A DNA stretch of 64,000 bases, from the NCBI RefSeq assembly GCF_007991655.1, contig NZ_BJYT01000004.1, forward strand, positions 62,001 through 126,000. The letters are read 5' to 3'. Shown here piece after piece: positions 1 to 8,320 of this stretch. Within the stretch, counting starts at the first letter, position 1; every line of letters starts with the position of its first letter. The notes beneath the pieces are model-generated. The model searched no databases. It worked only from the letters and a program-made list of their open reading frames with translations, and was not told the origin of the DNA. This stretch comes from Segetibacter aerophilus. GTDB lineage: Bacteria; Bacteroidota; Bacteroidia; Chitinophagales; Chitinophagaceae. A program made the position numbers and the translations under genes.

Positions 1-171
1 TTTTGGGAGTTTAGAAGCTGGGGCGTTGACAGCTTGGGAAATATTGATCCCTTTGTTTTCTGCCAGGAGGGGGAGCCTTTTGACTTTCTCGTTTTCAAGT
101 TCGCGTTTATAGATCCTTTACCCGAGCCGAACAATATCAATATCCTTTTTGAAACCTGCACGATGACATAA
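1..171 (+). CDS. Partial phage protein, C-terminal end only
   Basis: The frame beginning at base 1 is open and ends with TAA at 169-171, giving the last 56 residues of a protein whose start lies outside the window. The tail is rich in aromatic and acidic residues and ends in ETCTMT. I do not recognise it. It is on the same strand as the following compact phage genes and is probably part of that operon. Confidence 0.6.
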   Translation, partial: FWEFRSWGVDSLGNIDPFVFCQEGEPFDFLVFKFAFIDPLPEPNNINILFETCTMT

Positions 172-192
172 AACTTAAATTAGCAAGAATAT

Positions 193-444
193 ATGCCCAA
201 GTTTAGAAAGAAACCTGTAGTAATAGAAGCGATACAGTACACGGGAAAGAATCAAGCGGAGATCATATCCTTTACTGGTAATAAAGCAAAAACATTAGGG
301 GATCAGGGTACAAGTATAATGATTCCCACTCTTGAGGGTGACATGTATGCCAACGCAGGAGATTTTATTATTAGGGGTGTTAGTGGAGAGTTCTACCCTT
401 GCAAGCCCGATATTTTCGAGATCACTTATGAACCCGCCGACTGA
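193..444 (+). CDS. Small conserved phage protein (KKPVVIEA family)
   Basis: An 83-residue protein beginning MPKFRKKPVVIEAIQYTG. The N-terminal pattern of a basic patch, PVVIEA, an aromatic residue and TG is shared by a widespread group of small phage proteins of unknown function that often contain a GDFIIRG-like segment, also present here, and end in a short acidic tail. Its stop codon overlaps the next start (TGATG), so translation is probably coupled. Function unknown; the family assignment is from memory of the pattern. Confidence 0.75.
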   Translation: MPKFRKKPVVIEAIQYTGKNQAEIISFTGNKAKTLGDQGTSIMIPTLEGDMYANAGDFIIRGVSGEFYPCKPDIFEITYEPAD

Positions 445-752
445 TGCACTCGGAGACATTCTATTACGCTCTTATCACCTCAATGAAAATTGTTTTTTTT
501 TGGGGCAGTATGAATGAGGGGATGTTGCTATTTCCTATGAGGCGGCTAATAGATTGGATGATTGAGCCGTTGCCACCTAAAATGTTTTTATGGTTAAGAA
601 AGCCCTTATACTCCTGTTTATTTTGTACCTCTTCTGTATATGGCTTTCTCTTTACTATGAAAACAGCAAGTTTTAGCTGGGAGTACTTGAATTTTTTGTT
701 CTTAGTGGCTGGAATTAATTATGTCTTACAAAGCTTATTAGGTACTGAATGA
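444..752 (+). CDS. Small membrane protein with CLFC motif
   Basis: A 102-residue hydrophobic protein with about three possible membrane segments (around residues 7-30, 55-70 and 80-97). A KPLYSCLFCTSSVYG segment places a CxxC pair at the edge of one hydrophobic stretch. Similar small phage membrane proteins with a C-x-x-C in a PLY-C-x-x-C-x-x-S pattern occur in Bacteroidota prophages, function unknown to me. It starts within the previous stop and its own stop overlaps the next ATG, so it lies in a tight operon. A holin role cannot be excluded, but a separate membrane-protein and lysis module lies near 28.4-30.9 kb. Confidence 0.65.
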   Translation: MHSETFYYALITSMKIVFFWGSMNEGMLLFPMRRLIDWMIEPLPPKMFLWLRKPLYSCLFCTSSVYGFLFTMKTASFSWEYLNFLFLVAGINYVLQSLLGTE

Positions 753-973
753 AAGAAACCCTACTCTCCCTCGGCTGGACCTGCCAGCCGTGCAATTGCC
801 CGGGTGCAAAAGGTGTAGACTGCGCTCATCCTGATCACCCTAGGGTAATGATATCAATAAGGTCTTTGGGTAAAAATCAAAACCAGTTTAGGATAATAAA
901 AAAGTCGCTGGTTGTTGATACCGGCCTCGAGTACCAGCTAGACGATAAACTTATTTCACACGGTTTACAGTAA
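749..973 (+). CDS. Small Cys-rich phage protein
   Basis: A 74-residue protein with an N-terminal cluster of cysteines and histidines (TCQPCNCPG, then VDCAHPDH), suggesting a small metal-binding knuckle, followed by a basic, beta-rich half. It starts at an ATGA junction with the preceding membrane-protein gene. I do not recognise a named family; metal binding is inferred only from the spacing of Cys and His residues. Confidence 0.6.
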   Translation: MKETLLSLGWTCQPCNCPGAKGVDCAHPDHPRVMISIRSLGKNQNQFRIIKKSLVVDTGLEYQLDDKLISHGLQ

Positions 974-984
974 AACTGTTCATT

Positions 985-1242
985 ATGAAAATGGATCCCA
1001 AGTTAGTGGCCTCTAAAGGCAATAACGAAAGCGAGGTTAAAGAACTTGCAAAGTTGTACAAAGTTCCAATTAAGGAGCTTCGAGCTATAATGGTGGAGGT
1101 AGGCGAAAACGGCAAGCCTGAAAGAAGCCGGGAAGAAATAACCGATGCATTAAAAGCAAAAGGTTACGCCCCTCACCCTCGAAAGCGCAAGAAGAAAGAC
1201 ACCGATTACTCGAAAGGGTACGACAGCAATATTGAAGCATGA
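985..1242 (+). CDS. Small helical protein, DUF3606-like
   Basis: An 85-residue protein. Its middle part (SEVKELAKLYKVPIKELRA, then IMVEVG and SREEITDALKAKGY) looks like the short helix-turn-helix-like DUF3606 fold found in many Bacteroidota proteins, followed by a basic tail PRKRKKKD. The stop overlaps the next start (ATGA), so it is co-translated with the gene at 1239. Function unknown; DNA contact is possible but not shown. Confidence 0.6.
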   Translation: MKMDPKLVASKGNNESEVKELAKLYKVPIKELRAIMVEVGENGKPERSREEITDALKAKGYAPHPRKRKKKDTDYSKGYDSNIEA

Positions 1243-1951
1243 ACTTTATAAAAAGACTCCTTCGCCGGTCCAACTTCCCAAAGCACAAGCACGAAACAAA
1301 GCTAGCGTTTACGGTCGCTGGTCGAGACTTCTTCCAGTTTGCAGATTTCAACAATATGCCAGCACTCCGCGGGCTCAAGACCACCGTTTTCTTCGAGGAA
1401 ACCAAGATGAAAACAACGCTTGAATTTCTTAAGCTGCATACTGAAGCGATCGACAGCGTACTGAACAGAAGCAAGATTGACATTTTCGCTATTAAGCAAC
1501 TGAACGACCAGCTAAAGCAACGCCTGGAGATGGCGCTAGATACTGAACTGCTTTATAAAATAGCTTCCATTGTCTTCTTTGATTCTAATGAGGACATAAG
1601 GGATTACGACTTTGCCTACAACCTTAAAAAGGTAGAATTCTGGAAGAAACACAAAGGCGCTGATTTTTTTTTGTTGATGCCCTTACAACAGTTGATGCCA
1701 ATTTTAGGGTCTATAAGCAGCAGTTTACCGCAGTATTCGGAGGTGGTAGAAAGTCTCAATCAAATACATTTGGACTCCATGTTACGGCTCTTGCCAACAA
1801 GCAAGACGAAACGCTTCGCAGACAAGAATTATTTTTCGTCTCTGGTGATGCCTCAAAACTAGAAGCCATTCGAAACCTCACTATTTGGGATTACCTTTTT
1901 GCACTTAATGAAAAGTTGATTACGTTTGAGAAGCAGCAAACGAAAAAATGA
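1239..1951 (+). CDS. Putative tail assembly chaperone with -1 frameshift
   Basis: The zero frame from ATG 1239 runs 207 codons to a stop at 1862. At codons 142-145 it crosses nine T's containing U UUU UUG (1667-1673), a known -1 slippery heptamer. The -1 frame from there stays open to TGA at 1949-1951, just 4 bases before the next gene's ATG at 1956, and reads as convincing protein (VYKQQFTAVFGGG, LFFVSGDASKLEAI). A frameshift would give a fusion of about 237 residues. A short form and a longer -1 form two genes upstream of the tape measure is the arrangement of phage tail assembly chaperones (G/GT of lambda). The role is inferred from architecture, not sequence similarity. A homopolymer sequencing error is the main alternative. 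Confidence 0.6.
1664..1672 (+). other. T9 run with U UUU UUG slippery site
   Basis: Nine T's followed by G. Read in the zero frame of the gene at 1239, the codons are GAT TTT TTT TTG, so bases 1667-1673 form T TTT TTG, a slippery heptamer that permits -1 slippage. Long T runs can also cause transcriptional slippage. Both downstream frames look protein-like, which favours a functional site over simple decay. Confidence 0.55.
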
Positions 1952-1955
1952 TATT

Positions 1956-2315
1956 ATGAATGCAATGGAATTAAGGAAAGGTAATTGGGTTCTTTCGCCT
2001 TCACCAGTACAGGTTGAAACGATAGGTTATGAAGGTATCAATATTGACTCTTTCGGAAAAACATCGTATCCTTTTGAAAAGTTAGCAGGTATTCCAATTA
2101 CTCGGGAGTTATTGGAGGAAGCACATTTTATAGAAGGGGAAAAGGAGTTTCAGGGCTATATAATGAGTGTACTTGAGAGGGAAGGTAAAATGGAGATATA
2201 TACGTTTGAAGACAAAACAACTCTTATTGAATTCCCTTGTCAGTATGTCCACCAGTTACAGAATTTACATTTTCATTTGATGGGGGATGAGCTACCTCAG
2301 CTCAGCTTCATCTAA
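1956..2315 (+). CDS. Conserved Bacteroidota phage protein (MELRxGNWV family)
   Basis: A 119-residue protein starting MNAMELRKGNWVLSPS. The opening ELRxGNWV, the central IPIT-x-x-LL segment and the closing YVHQLQNLHFHLMGDEL are the landmarks of a very common small protein of Bacteroidota phages and prophages, where they usually read like ELRIGNWV and VHQLQNLYFALTGEEL. Function unknown. I chose ATG 1956, which sits 4 bases after the end of the -1 frame of the preceding gene; an upstream TTG at 1926 in the same frame is less likely. The 3' end overlaps the convergent gene at 2312 by 4 bases. Confidence 0.8.
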   Translation: MNAMELRKGNWVLSPSPVQVETIGYEGINIDSFGKTSYPFEKLAGIPITRELLEEAHFIEGEKEFQGYIMSVLEREGKMEIYTFEDKTTLIEFPCQYVHQLQNLHFHLMGDELPQLSFI

Positions 2316-2995
2316 TAAATCTTACGAAAGGTGGTTCTTGAATACGTCTGCGTGTAATATCCCGAAACTACCTTTGTTAGGTAGTGCTCCACATATGGAT
2401 GGGTATCAGCATCTAAAGAAATGCACACAGAACAATCAGTATTTTCTACAAACGTTAATCCTCCCTTTTCACCGTTGTTATATTGTTCACTAATATCCTT
2501 TATAAACTCTTTAATGCTATCACCATATACTGCTAATAAAAAAAGCCTTGTTTCAATATCACTTTTAGACAACCCGGCCAAATTGAAACAAATGTTTCGA
2601 TCTCTTAGTACCGGATTATTCGGCAGTTGAAGTTCCAAACCAAGCATTAGTGACACGCCTGAAGGAACAATACCAGTTGCCCATAGTATGTTTTGGACAA
2701 GTTTAGATACATATCCTTTCGCAGTAGCAAACACCTTCTTTTTGCTTTCGTAAAAGTCAGCGACCATTAGTTTGAGAAGTTCTCTTCCTATTTCTTTCCC
2801 AATTTCTGCTAGGCCCAAAGCCACTGCAACCTCAACTGGCGTTAGTATAATTTGGAAATTATCGTTTGGACCTGCAAGCGCTCCTTGGGGCTTCACTTCA
2901 ACCGCTCCAATTTCAGAAAACTTGCTATAAACCTCATCCCCATTAACAAAGCCACTAATTAATGGACCATTAGCTGAGTATATTTTGATATCCAT
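2312..2995 (-). CDS. Unrecognised accessory prophage protein
   Basis: A 227-residue protein on the strand opposite to the structural genes, between the small-gene cluster and the tape measure. ATG at 2995 is preferred; a GTG one codon upstream is possible. The first third is beta-like, followed by an amphipathic helical region (VEVAVALGLAEIGKEIGREL) and a C-terminal half with scattered Cys residues (NTDCSVCISLDAD). No signal peptide or membrane segment. I recognise no family. Its reverse orientation and position between late genes are typical of a moron, a gene expressed from its own promoter in the lysogen. A 7-bp inverted repeat upstream (3030..3049) could be its operator. Confidence 0.65.
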   Translation of the reverse strand: MDIKIYSANGPLISGFVNGDEVYSKFSEIGAVEVKPQGALAGPNDNFQIILTPVEVAVALGLAEIGKEIGRELLKLMVADFYESKKKVFATAKGYVSKLVQNILWATGIVPSGVSLMLGLELQLPNNPVLRDRNICFNLAGLSKSDIETRLFLLAVYGDSIKEFIKDISEQYNNGEKGGLTFVENTDCSVCISLDADTHPYVEHYLTKVVSGYYTQTYSRTTFRKIY

Positions 2996-3029
2996 CACTC
3001 TTAATAATATATTTAAGGATTAGGGTTAA

Positions 3030-3049
3030 AAGTAACGTATTAGTTACTT
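3030..3049. promoter_or_regulatory. Inverted repeat, possible operator
   Basis: AAGTAAC - GTATTA - GTTACTT is a perfect 7-bp inverted repeat with a 6-bp spacer in the AT-rich gap between the minus-strand gene ending at 2995 and the tape-measure gene. It lies about 35 bp upstream of the minus-strand start, where a repressor site would be expected. No protein that binds it can be named from the window. Confidence 0.4.
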
Positions 3050-3160
3050 CTTTTTACTTTCGCGGCACTGGTACTTCTACTAGCTTTTTCGCTTTTGATG
3101 AAATCGCTTTTTCTTGTTCGCTGTGCATCTTCTAAATATTTGCTTCACAAAGACCTAAAA

Positions 3161-3190
3161 TCAATAAGATAACATAATTATCAATAAGAT
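3161..3190 (+). promoter_or_regulatory. Paired 10-bp repeat upstream of tape-measure operon
   Basis: TCAATAAGAT occurs at 3161-3170 and again at 3181-3190, a start-to-start distance of 20 bp (about two helical turns), with AACATAATTA between. Almost the same arrangement with the same spacing occurs at 15620-15649 before the head operon. The element is followed by AT-rich sequence and lies 75 bp before the tape-measure ATG. Most likely a binding site for a phage activator or repressor that controls late genes (inference). Confidence 0.5.
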
Positions 3191-3264
3191 TTTATATTTT
3201 TAATACTTCGAGGCGTTAAGAAAGCCTAACACAGAACACTCCCGCTATAATTTCCCGCTCGGAA

Positions 3265-5874
3265 ATGACACAAAACATACTGGTTCAGTTTGACAGTGAT
3301 ACTTCCGGTATTGCCGAAGGTGCGCAAGCTTTAACGGCCCTCAGTGCAAAGGAGAAAGAACTTGTCGCCACCTTTGAAAAGGGAGTTACCCAGACCAATA
3401 CAGCATTAAAAACATTTGCGGATAATGTAAAGAACGTCGACAAAGCATCTGTTGGCGCTTTCGGCACTAAAGGGCTGCAGGAGTTTCAGAAGGTGGTACA
3501 GACTGGCGCGAGTGAGATTAAAGTTCTTGATTCGGCGCTGAAACTGGCAAAGAAGAATCTCGACAATTTCAAGCCCGACAGCAAAGAATTTAAGGTACTA
3601 AATCAGGAGATCGCCAAGGGTGAAGCACTGATGAAGGCGCTAGGCGTTATCTCCCAAGGCACAAATAAAGAATTTAAAAACTTCCGTTCGGAGTTAAACG
3701 CCACCCGCTCTGCTATGCAGGAGTTGGAGGAGGCGGGGCTTGAAACGTCAGACGCTTTTCAGCAGTTAGCGGCCAGGGCCGGGCAGGTTCAGGATCAAAT
3801 AGGTGACACCCAGCAAAGGATTAAGGCCCTGTCATCCGATACGGCAGGCCTTGACGCGGTTGTTGAAGGTGTGCAAGGTGTAGCGGGCGCATTTCAATTT
3901 GCCTCCGGTGTTACCGCCTTATTTGGCAATGAGAACAAAGAAGTACAGGAAGCGCTTGTGAAGCTGAACGGCATCATGGCAATTACCCAGAGCTTACAGC
4001 AGGCACAAAACTTTTTAAGGGGTCAATCGATATTGAGGTTGAGGGCTGAGGCACTGGGTAACTCAATACTTGCAGCATCAACCAGGTTAACGGCCGCCGC
4101 TTACGGGGGGCTAGGTGTAGCGGTAACGGCAACATCAACAGCTTTCAAAGTACTGAGGGCAGCAATAATAACTACCGGTATCGGTGCGGTCGTTGTCGCG
4201 ATCGGTTTTCTAATTGAGAAGCTTTCCTCCCTTACCAGCACAACAAAGGATGCGAGCGAAGCGCAAAAGGCACTCAATGAAAATCTCGAGCAAGCAAACG
4301 ACGCGGCCCTGCAAGCCGGCCTGGCATTCTTAGGACGCGAAGAACAAATTGAAGAAGCAAGGGCAAGAAATAGGGGCGCGTCTGAAGCACAAATACTAGC
4401 TATAACTGAAAAGTACGCAAGGCTTCGAAATGAGCAACGCGAGAAGTATTTAAAGAACAGCGGCAACCAGTATAAGATTGAGGAGGATATCGCCAACGAG
4501 AATACCAAGTTAGAAGTTGACCGGCTTGACTTTTCCACCGACGCAAATAAAAAAGCGCACGATAAAAAGATTGCTGACGACAAAAAAGCTGCTTCAGTTC
4601 GAAAGGATCTTGCACAGCGAAACGCGACAGCCTTATTTGAAATTGAGCAAAGGAGATTAAAGCAGGAAGCCGACAGCTTCAAAGAGGGCTCGGACTCCCC
4701 CGGTCTTTTATTCAACATGCGTTTTGAGGCGTTGAACAACTTTGCAAAAAAGCAGGCCGAGCTACTGGATCTGCAAAGAAGGAACGAGCTAAGTAAGGAC
4801 GGGCTTACCTCTGTCGAAAGACTAAACATTGAAAAGAATTACACCGCCGAGCTGCTGAACTTGCAAAGTGACGTTAAGGCAAAGCGTCAGGGTATTGAGC
4901 AGAGTTACACTGAGTTTCTTCGTTCCAATAAGGAGGCGCAGGCCGAGGAAGATAAACGGCAGTTTGCGGCCTTGGAAGAAAACGCAAAAAGCGGTGGTGA
5001 CTTTTGGTTTAATGTTATGATTGAGCAGGCAGACGCTAGAATGCGGGCAGCCGATAAGGTGAGGGCAGATGACCTCGTAAAAGAAAAAGCCCATCAAGAG
5101 GCAAAGGCCAAAATAACGCAGGCGGCCTACCAGGTGGTTTCAAACATCGCTCAAATATTCGCCCAGTCATCACAGGCAAACGTTGACGAGGAAATACAGC
5201 AAATAACGCAGCTGAAGGACCATAAGATTATAACAGCCGAGGAAGCGGATAAAAGAATCAGAACCATCCGGAGGAAGGCCGCCGCTGACGAAAAGAAGAT
5301 GGCTATATTTTCCGCTTTACTTAGCCAGTCACAGGCGGTACTTGCCGTACTGGCTGATAAGACTATTCCCGCTATTATCAAACCCTTTGTAATTGCCGCC
5401 ACGATCGCCTCCAGCCTTTCGCAGTTGGCGCTTATTATCTCAAGACCTCTTCCGGCATTCAAAACGGGCGTTATCGGTTTGCAAGGTCCGGGAACCGAAA
5501 CCTCCGACAGCATTATTGCGAGGCTTTCTAAAAACGAGAGTGTTATCAAGGCATCAATGACGAGGAAGTGGAAGCCCGCGTTAACCGCCATAAACGAGAA
5601 CAGGTTTGAAAGCTACATTGCCAACATAAAAATGCCTGAAATGAACTACGGCAATTTTTCAATGGCGAGAGTGCCCAGCGGTTGGAACTCGGGCAACTCA
5701 GCGCCAGCACTTGATTATGAAAAGCTAGGGCAAAGCGTGGCAAGGCATGTGGGTAAGGTGTCAGACATAAGCCAGCTGGACGTAAACATTGATAAAACCG
5801 GGATCCATGTGATTGCCAAAGAGGGCAGCGACAGAACGGAGTACCTCAACAATAAATACAGATTTAAACTTTAA
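3265..5874 (+). CDS. Phage tail tape measure protein
   Basis: An 869-residue protein, strongly helical with long Gln/Glu/Lys/Ala-rich coiled coils. A hydrophobic stretch lies around residues 280-320 (AAIITTGIGAVVVAIGFLIE) and a second near 680-725. Near residue 742 the motif GPGTETSDSIIARLSKNES matches the G-x-G-T-x-T-S-D-S-I-x-A-R-L-S signature near the C terminus of many tape measure proteins. Tape measure proteins set tail length and help pass DNA through the cell envelope; at the usual rule of about 1.5 angstrom per residue this would be a tail of about 130 nm (inference). The ATG at 3265 follows a 270-bp gap that carries a putative control element. It leads an operon continuing to about 11.9 kb. 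Confidence 0.92.
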   Translation: MTQNILVQFDSDTSGIAEGAQALTALSAKEKELVATFEKGVTQTNTALKTFADNVKNVDKASVGAFGTKGLQEFQKVVQTGASEIKVLDSALKLAKKNLDNFKPDSKEFKVLNQEIAKGEALMKALGVISQGTNKEFKNFRSELNATRSAMQELEEAGLETSDAFQQLAARAGQVQDQIGDTQQRIKALSSDTAGLDAVVEGVQGVAGAFQFASGVTALFGNENKEVQEALVKLNGIMAITQSLQQAQNFLRGQSILRLRAEALGNSILAASTRLTAAAYGGLGVAVTATSTAFKVLRAAIITTGIGAVVVAIGFLIEKLSSLTSTTKDASEAQKALNENLEQANDAALQAGLAFLGREEQIEEARARNRGASEAQILAITEKYARLRNEQREKYLKNSGNQYKIEEDIANENTKLEVDRLDFSTDANKKAHDKKIADDKKAASVRKDLAQRNATALFEIEQRRLKQEADSFKEGSDSPGLLFNMRFEALNNFAKKQAELLDLQRRNELSKDGLTSVERLNIEKNYTAELLNLQSDVKAKRQGIEQSYTEFLRSNKEAQAEEDKRQFAALEENAKSGGDFWFNVMIEQADARMRAADKVRADDLVKEKAHQEAKAKITQAAYQVVSNIAQIFAQSSQANVDEEIQQITQLKDHKIITAEEADKRIRTIRRKAAADEKKMAIFSALLSQSQAVLAVLADKTIPAIIKPFVIAATIASSLSQLALIISRPLPAFKTGVIGLQGPGTETSDSIIARLSKNESVIKASMTRKWKPALTAINENRFESYIANIKMPEMNYGNFSMARVPSGWNSGNSAPALDYEKLGQSVARHVGKVSDISQLDVNIDKTGIHVIAKEGSDRTEYLNNKYRFKL

Positions 5875-5878
5875 ATAA

Positions 5879-8317
5879 GTGACCTGGAGATTTACACTTA
5901 TACACGACGGTACAGAAACGGTTATACAAGAGCCCTATGGCTGGGACAGTATGACCAAGACCGTCAGGCGTGACCTGTCTACCCACGGTGTCTTTTTCGA
6001 CTTTTCAGATAATGATCTGCAGTTCGAAGAAGAGGCTTATTTTATTATAAAGGAGGAGTATATTTTAAAGGCGATTGACGGCAATATAGGTTTGAGGATA
6101 GAGTGGTTGGGCGCTTTTAATTACTGGCTTTTCTATACTGGTAAACTTGATTTTGCAAGCTACAATGAAGTGTGCGGGGAGAGCTGCTCTATAAAATGCG
6201 GGTTGCAGGCATCTGAAACCGAACTTCTGATAAAGAACAGGACGGACACATCGGTCGACCTTACCGGCAATATTGCTTACGACGGTGTCACGGTCCTTGA
6301 TGACTACCCCTTTTTAGACCGTGAGGTTGATATACCGAGCAAGTCATTACTGGTTACAAGCAAGGCGAGAAATTTAACGGATAACCAGTCGATCAATTTT
6401 GCTGATGACTTCTACTGGAAGGATAACACGCTTATTACAAAAGTTTTCTTTACCGCGATCCTGCCCGGCTTCAAAAGCATTGATTACACCGAAATTGGCG
6501 ACACTAACTTTTACGACCAGCCGCAGTACCTGTCAGGCGCCTTTAATAACATTCCCGCTGAGGGATCCGTTCCTTTTATTGAGCTAAAAGTGCCGCCCGG
6601 GCTTTTGTGCCAGTACGACAACTTTATTATTGACTTGGATTACCACGGCAGTGTTTCGCAGTCGGCAAGCTCCGGAGTTTATACAAAAGCAAACCTGATT
6701 ATTCTTAAGCTACCTAAAGGGCTTGACGAAACGGACCCGGCCAGCTACACTTCCATTTTTAACGAGACGGCGTGGTTCAATCTTACCGGTAATGGAACAA
6801 CGAGCTTCTCCAACCAAGCGAACGTCACGGTAAGCATGAACTTTGGCGACAGGCTGTACTTGTATTACTTCCTGGTAAAGAGTGACCCTTCGCATATAAG
6901 CTCATTCTTTTTCACCATGGGTGCGGGCAGCTACTGTAAAGTGACCGCAAACTCTACCTGCCCGTCATCACGAATAAAAACTTATTTCTTGCATGAAGCG
7001 GGAAGCAGGATAGTCGAGCACATTACAAACAACCAGTACAAGTTTAAGAGCGAGTATTACGGGCGCACCGACAGCGAGCCTTACGCTTACGCTAACGATG
7101 GGTGCGGCGGCCTTAGAACCCTCTCAAACGGCCTACAAATACGAAGGGCAATACTACAGGACAACACACCACCTAAAGTGTTCCTTTCATTCAAAGACTT
7201 TTTTGAAAGCCTGAGCGCGATTGACTGCATAGGGATGGGTATTGAGAACACCGACGTAAGGGTTGAGCCGATAAAGTATTTCTACAGCGATGAGATAATT
7301 TTCGTTGCTGACCTGGTAAATGAAATAAACACGACTGTTCGGAACGAGTGGAATTACAACCAGTTCAATTTCGGCTATGACAAGTTTGAGGTTGAAAGTA
7401 CAAACGGGCTCGATGCCATGCATACAAAGCGGCAGTACAGGTCACCGTTGAGTAATACCGATACTAAACTCGAAAAGTTTAGTAAGGTGATCGCGGACCC
7501 CTACGCAATCGAAGTGACGAGGCGCAAATTCGGGCTATCGGATGACTGGCGCTATGATGCATCCGCTTTTCTCATTTGTTTAAAACGCAGCGCCCCTTAT
7601 TCGATTTCACTTACCGGCACGTTTTACTATACGAGCTTTTATACTTCCAATGACGCAAGCGCGATCCATAAAGGCGATATACTTACAATAACAGGAAGCG
7701 GGGTAAACAGCGGAACGTTTACCGTTGACTTTGTTAGCACGTTTGGAGGCGGGACCGACACCGCAATTTATTTTGCTGAGCCCGTTACTCTTGAAGGGCC
7801 AATAACAATAGGGGTTATACTCTTGCAGGCTAGCGTAACCGTTGACCAGGGCAACATCACTACCCCGGAAAACATCTTTGACCCTGCCACAGTAATAAAC
7901 TACGCAATTACGCCGGTAAGAAATGCAATGCGCTGGTTTAAGTGGTTCATACAGGGGGTGAGGGATTACGCAAACGCAAAGGCTTTGTTTAGTAGCGGGG
8001 AGGGAAACTTTGTTGCAAAGGGATTGAATAGCGGAACGTGCGTAGTTGAAGGCGAGGCAATAGCTGAGAACGCACCGATCGAGCTTGCTTCTTTCGCGGA
8101 TCCCGATGACGCAAGGCCTTTTACTGTTCCTGAGAAGGTGGTGTTCAAGTACCCAATGGGATTAAATGAATTTGTTGACGTGTCAGTTGCAAAGTATGGA
8201 AAGGTGCAATACAGGAGAGCAGCAAAAGACCCGTGGAGCTACGGTTGGATTGACACGTTGAAATATTCGCCCAATGATGGAGAGGCGGAATTTACATTAA
8301 TAACAAGTAAAGAGTAA
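5879..8317 (+). CDS. Large tail-associated structural protein
   Basis: An 812-residue, beta-rich protein with no signal peptide, starting at GTG 5879, four bases after the tape-measure stop. The beginning (WRFTLIHDGTETVIQEPYGWDSM, shown in part) and the many aromatic and Gly/Asn/Asp residues fit a virion component. Its position immediately downstream of the tape measure is where distal tail, baseplate-hub or tail-tip proteins are encoded. I do not recognise a named family; the assignment rests on context and composition. Confidence 0.6.
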   Translation: MTWRFTLIHDGTETVIQEPYGWDSMTKTVRRDLSTHGVFFDFSDNDLQFEEEAYFIIKEEYILKAIDGNIGLRIEWLGAFNYWLFYTGKLDFASYNEVCGESCSIKCGLQASETELLIKNRTDTSVDLTGNIAYDGVTVLDDYPFLDREVDIPSKSLLVTSKARNLTDNQSINFADDFYWKDNTLITKVFFTAILPGFKSIDYTEIGDTNFYDQPQYLSGAFNNIPAEGSVPFIELKVPPGLLCQYDNFIIDLDYHGSVSQSASSGVYTKANLIILKLPKGLDETDPASYTSIFNETAWFNLTGNGTTSFSNQANVTVSMNFGDRLYLYYFLVKSDPSHISSFFFTMGAGSYCKVTANSTCPSSRIKTYFLHEAGSRIVEHITNNQYKFKSEYYGRTDSEPYAYANDGCGGLRTLSNGLQIRRAILQDNTPPKVFLSFKDFFESLSAIDCIGMGIENTDVRVEPIKYFYSDEIIFVADLVNEINTTVRNEWNYNQFNFGYDKFEVESTNGLDAMHTKRQYRSPLSNTDTKLEKFSKVIADPYAIEVTRRKFGLSDDWRYDASAFLICLKRSAPYSISLTGTFYYTSFYTSNDASAIHKGDILTITGSGVNSGTFTVDFVSTFGGGTDTAIYFAEPVTLEGPITIGVILLQASVTVDQGNITTPENIFDPATVINYAITPVRNAMRWFKWFIQGVRDYANAKALFSSGEGNFVAKGLNSGTCVVEGEAIAENAPIELASFADPDDARPFTVPEKVVFKYPMGLNEFVDVSVAKYGKVQYRRAAKDPWSYGWIDTLKYSPNDGEAEFTLITSKE

Positions 8318-8320
8318 AAG

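Noticed and set aside
1085-1483. Minus-strand open frame across the start of the frameshift gene
   Set aside because: It overlaps two well-supported + strand genes and has low-complexity, Ser/Leu-rich sequence.
4101-4829. Long minus-strand open frame inside the tape measure gene
   Set aside because: It is Ser/Ala/Leu-rich with no start context and lies wholly within a coiled-coil gene whose codon pattern keeps the opposite strand open.
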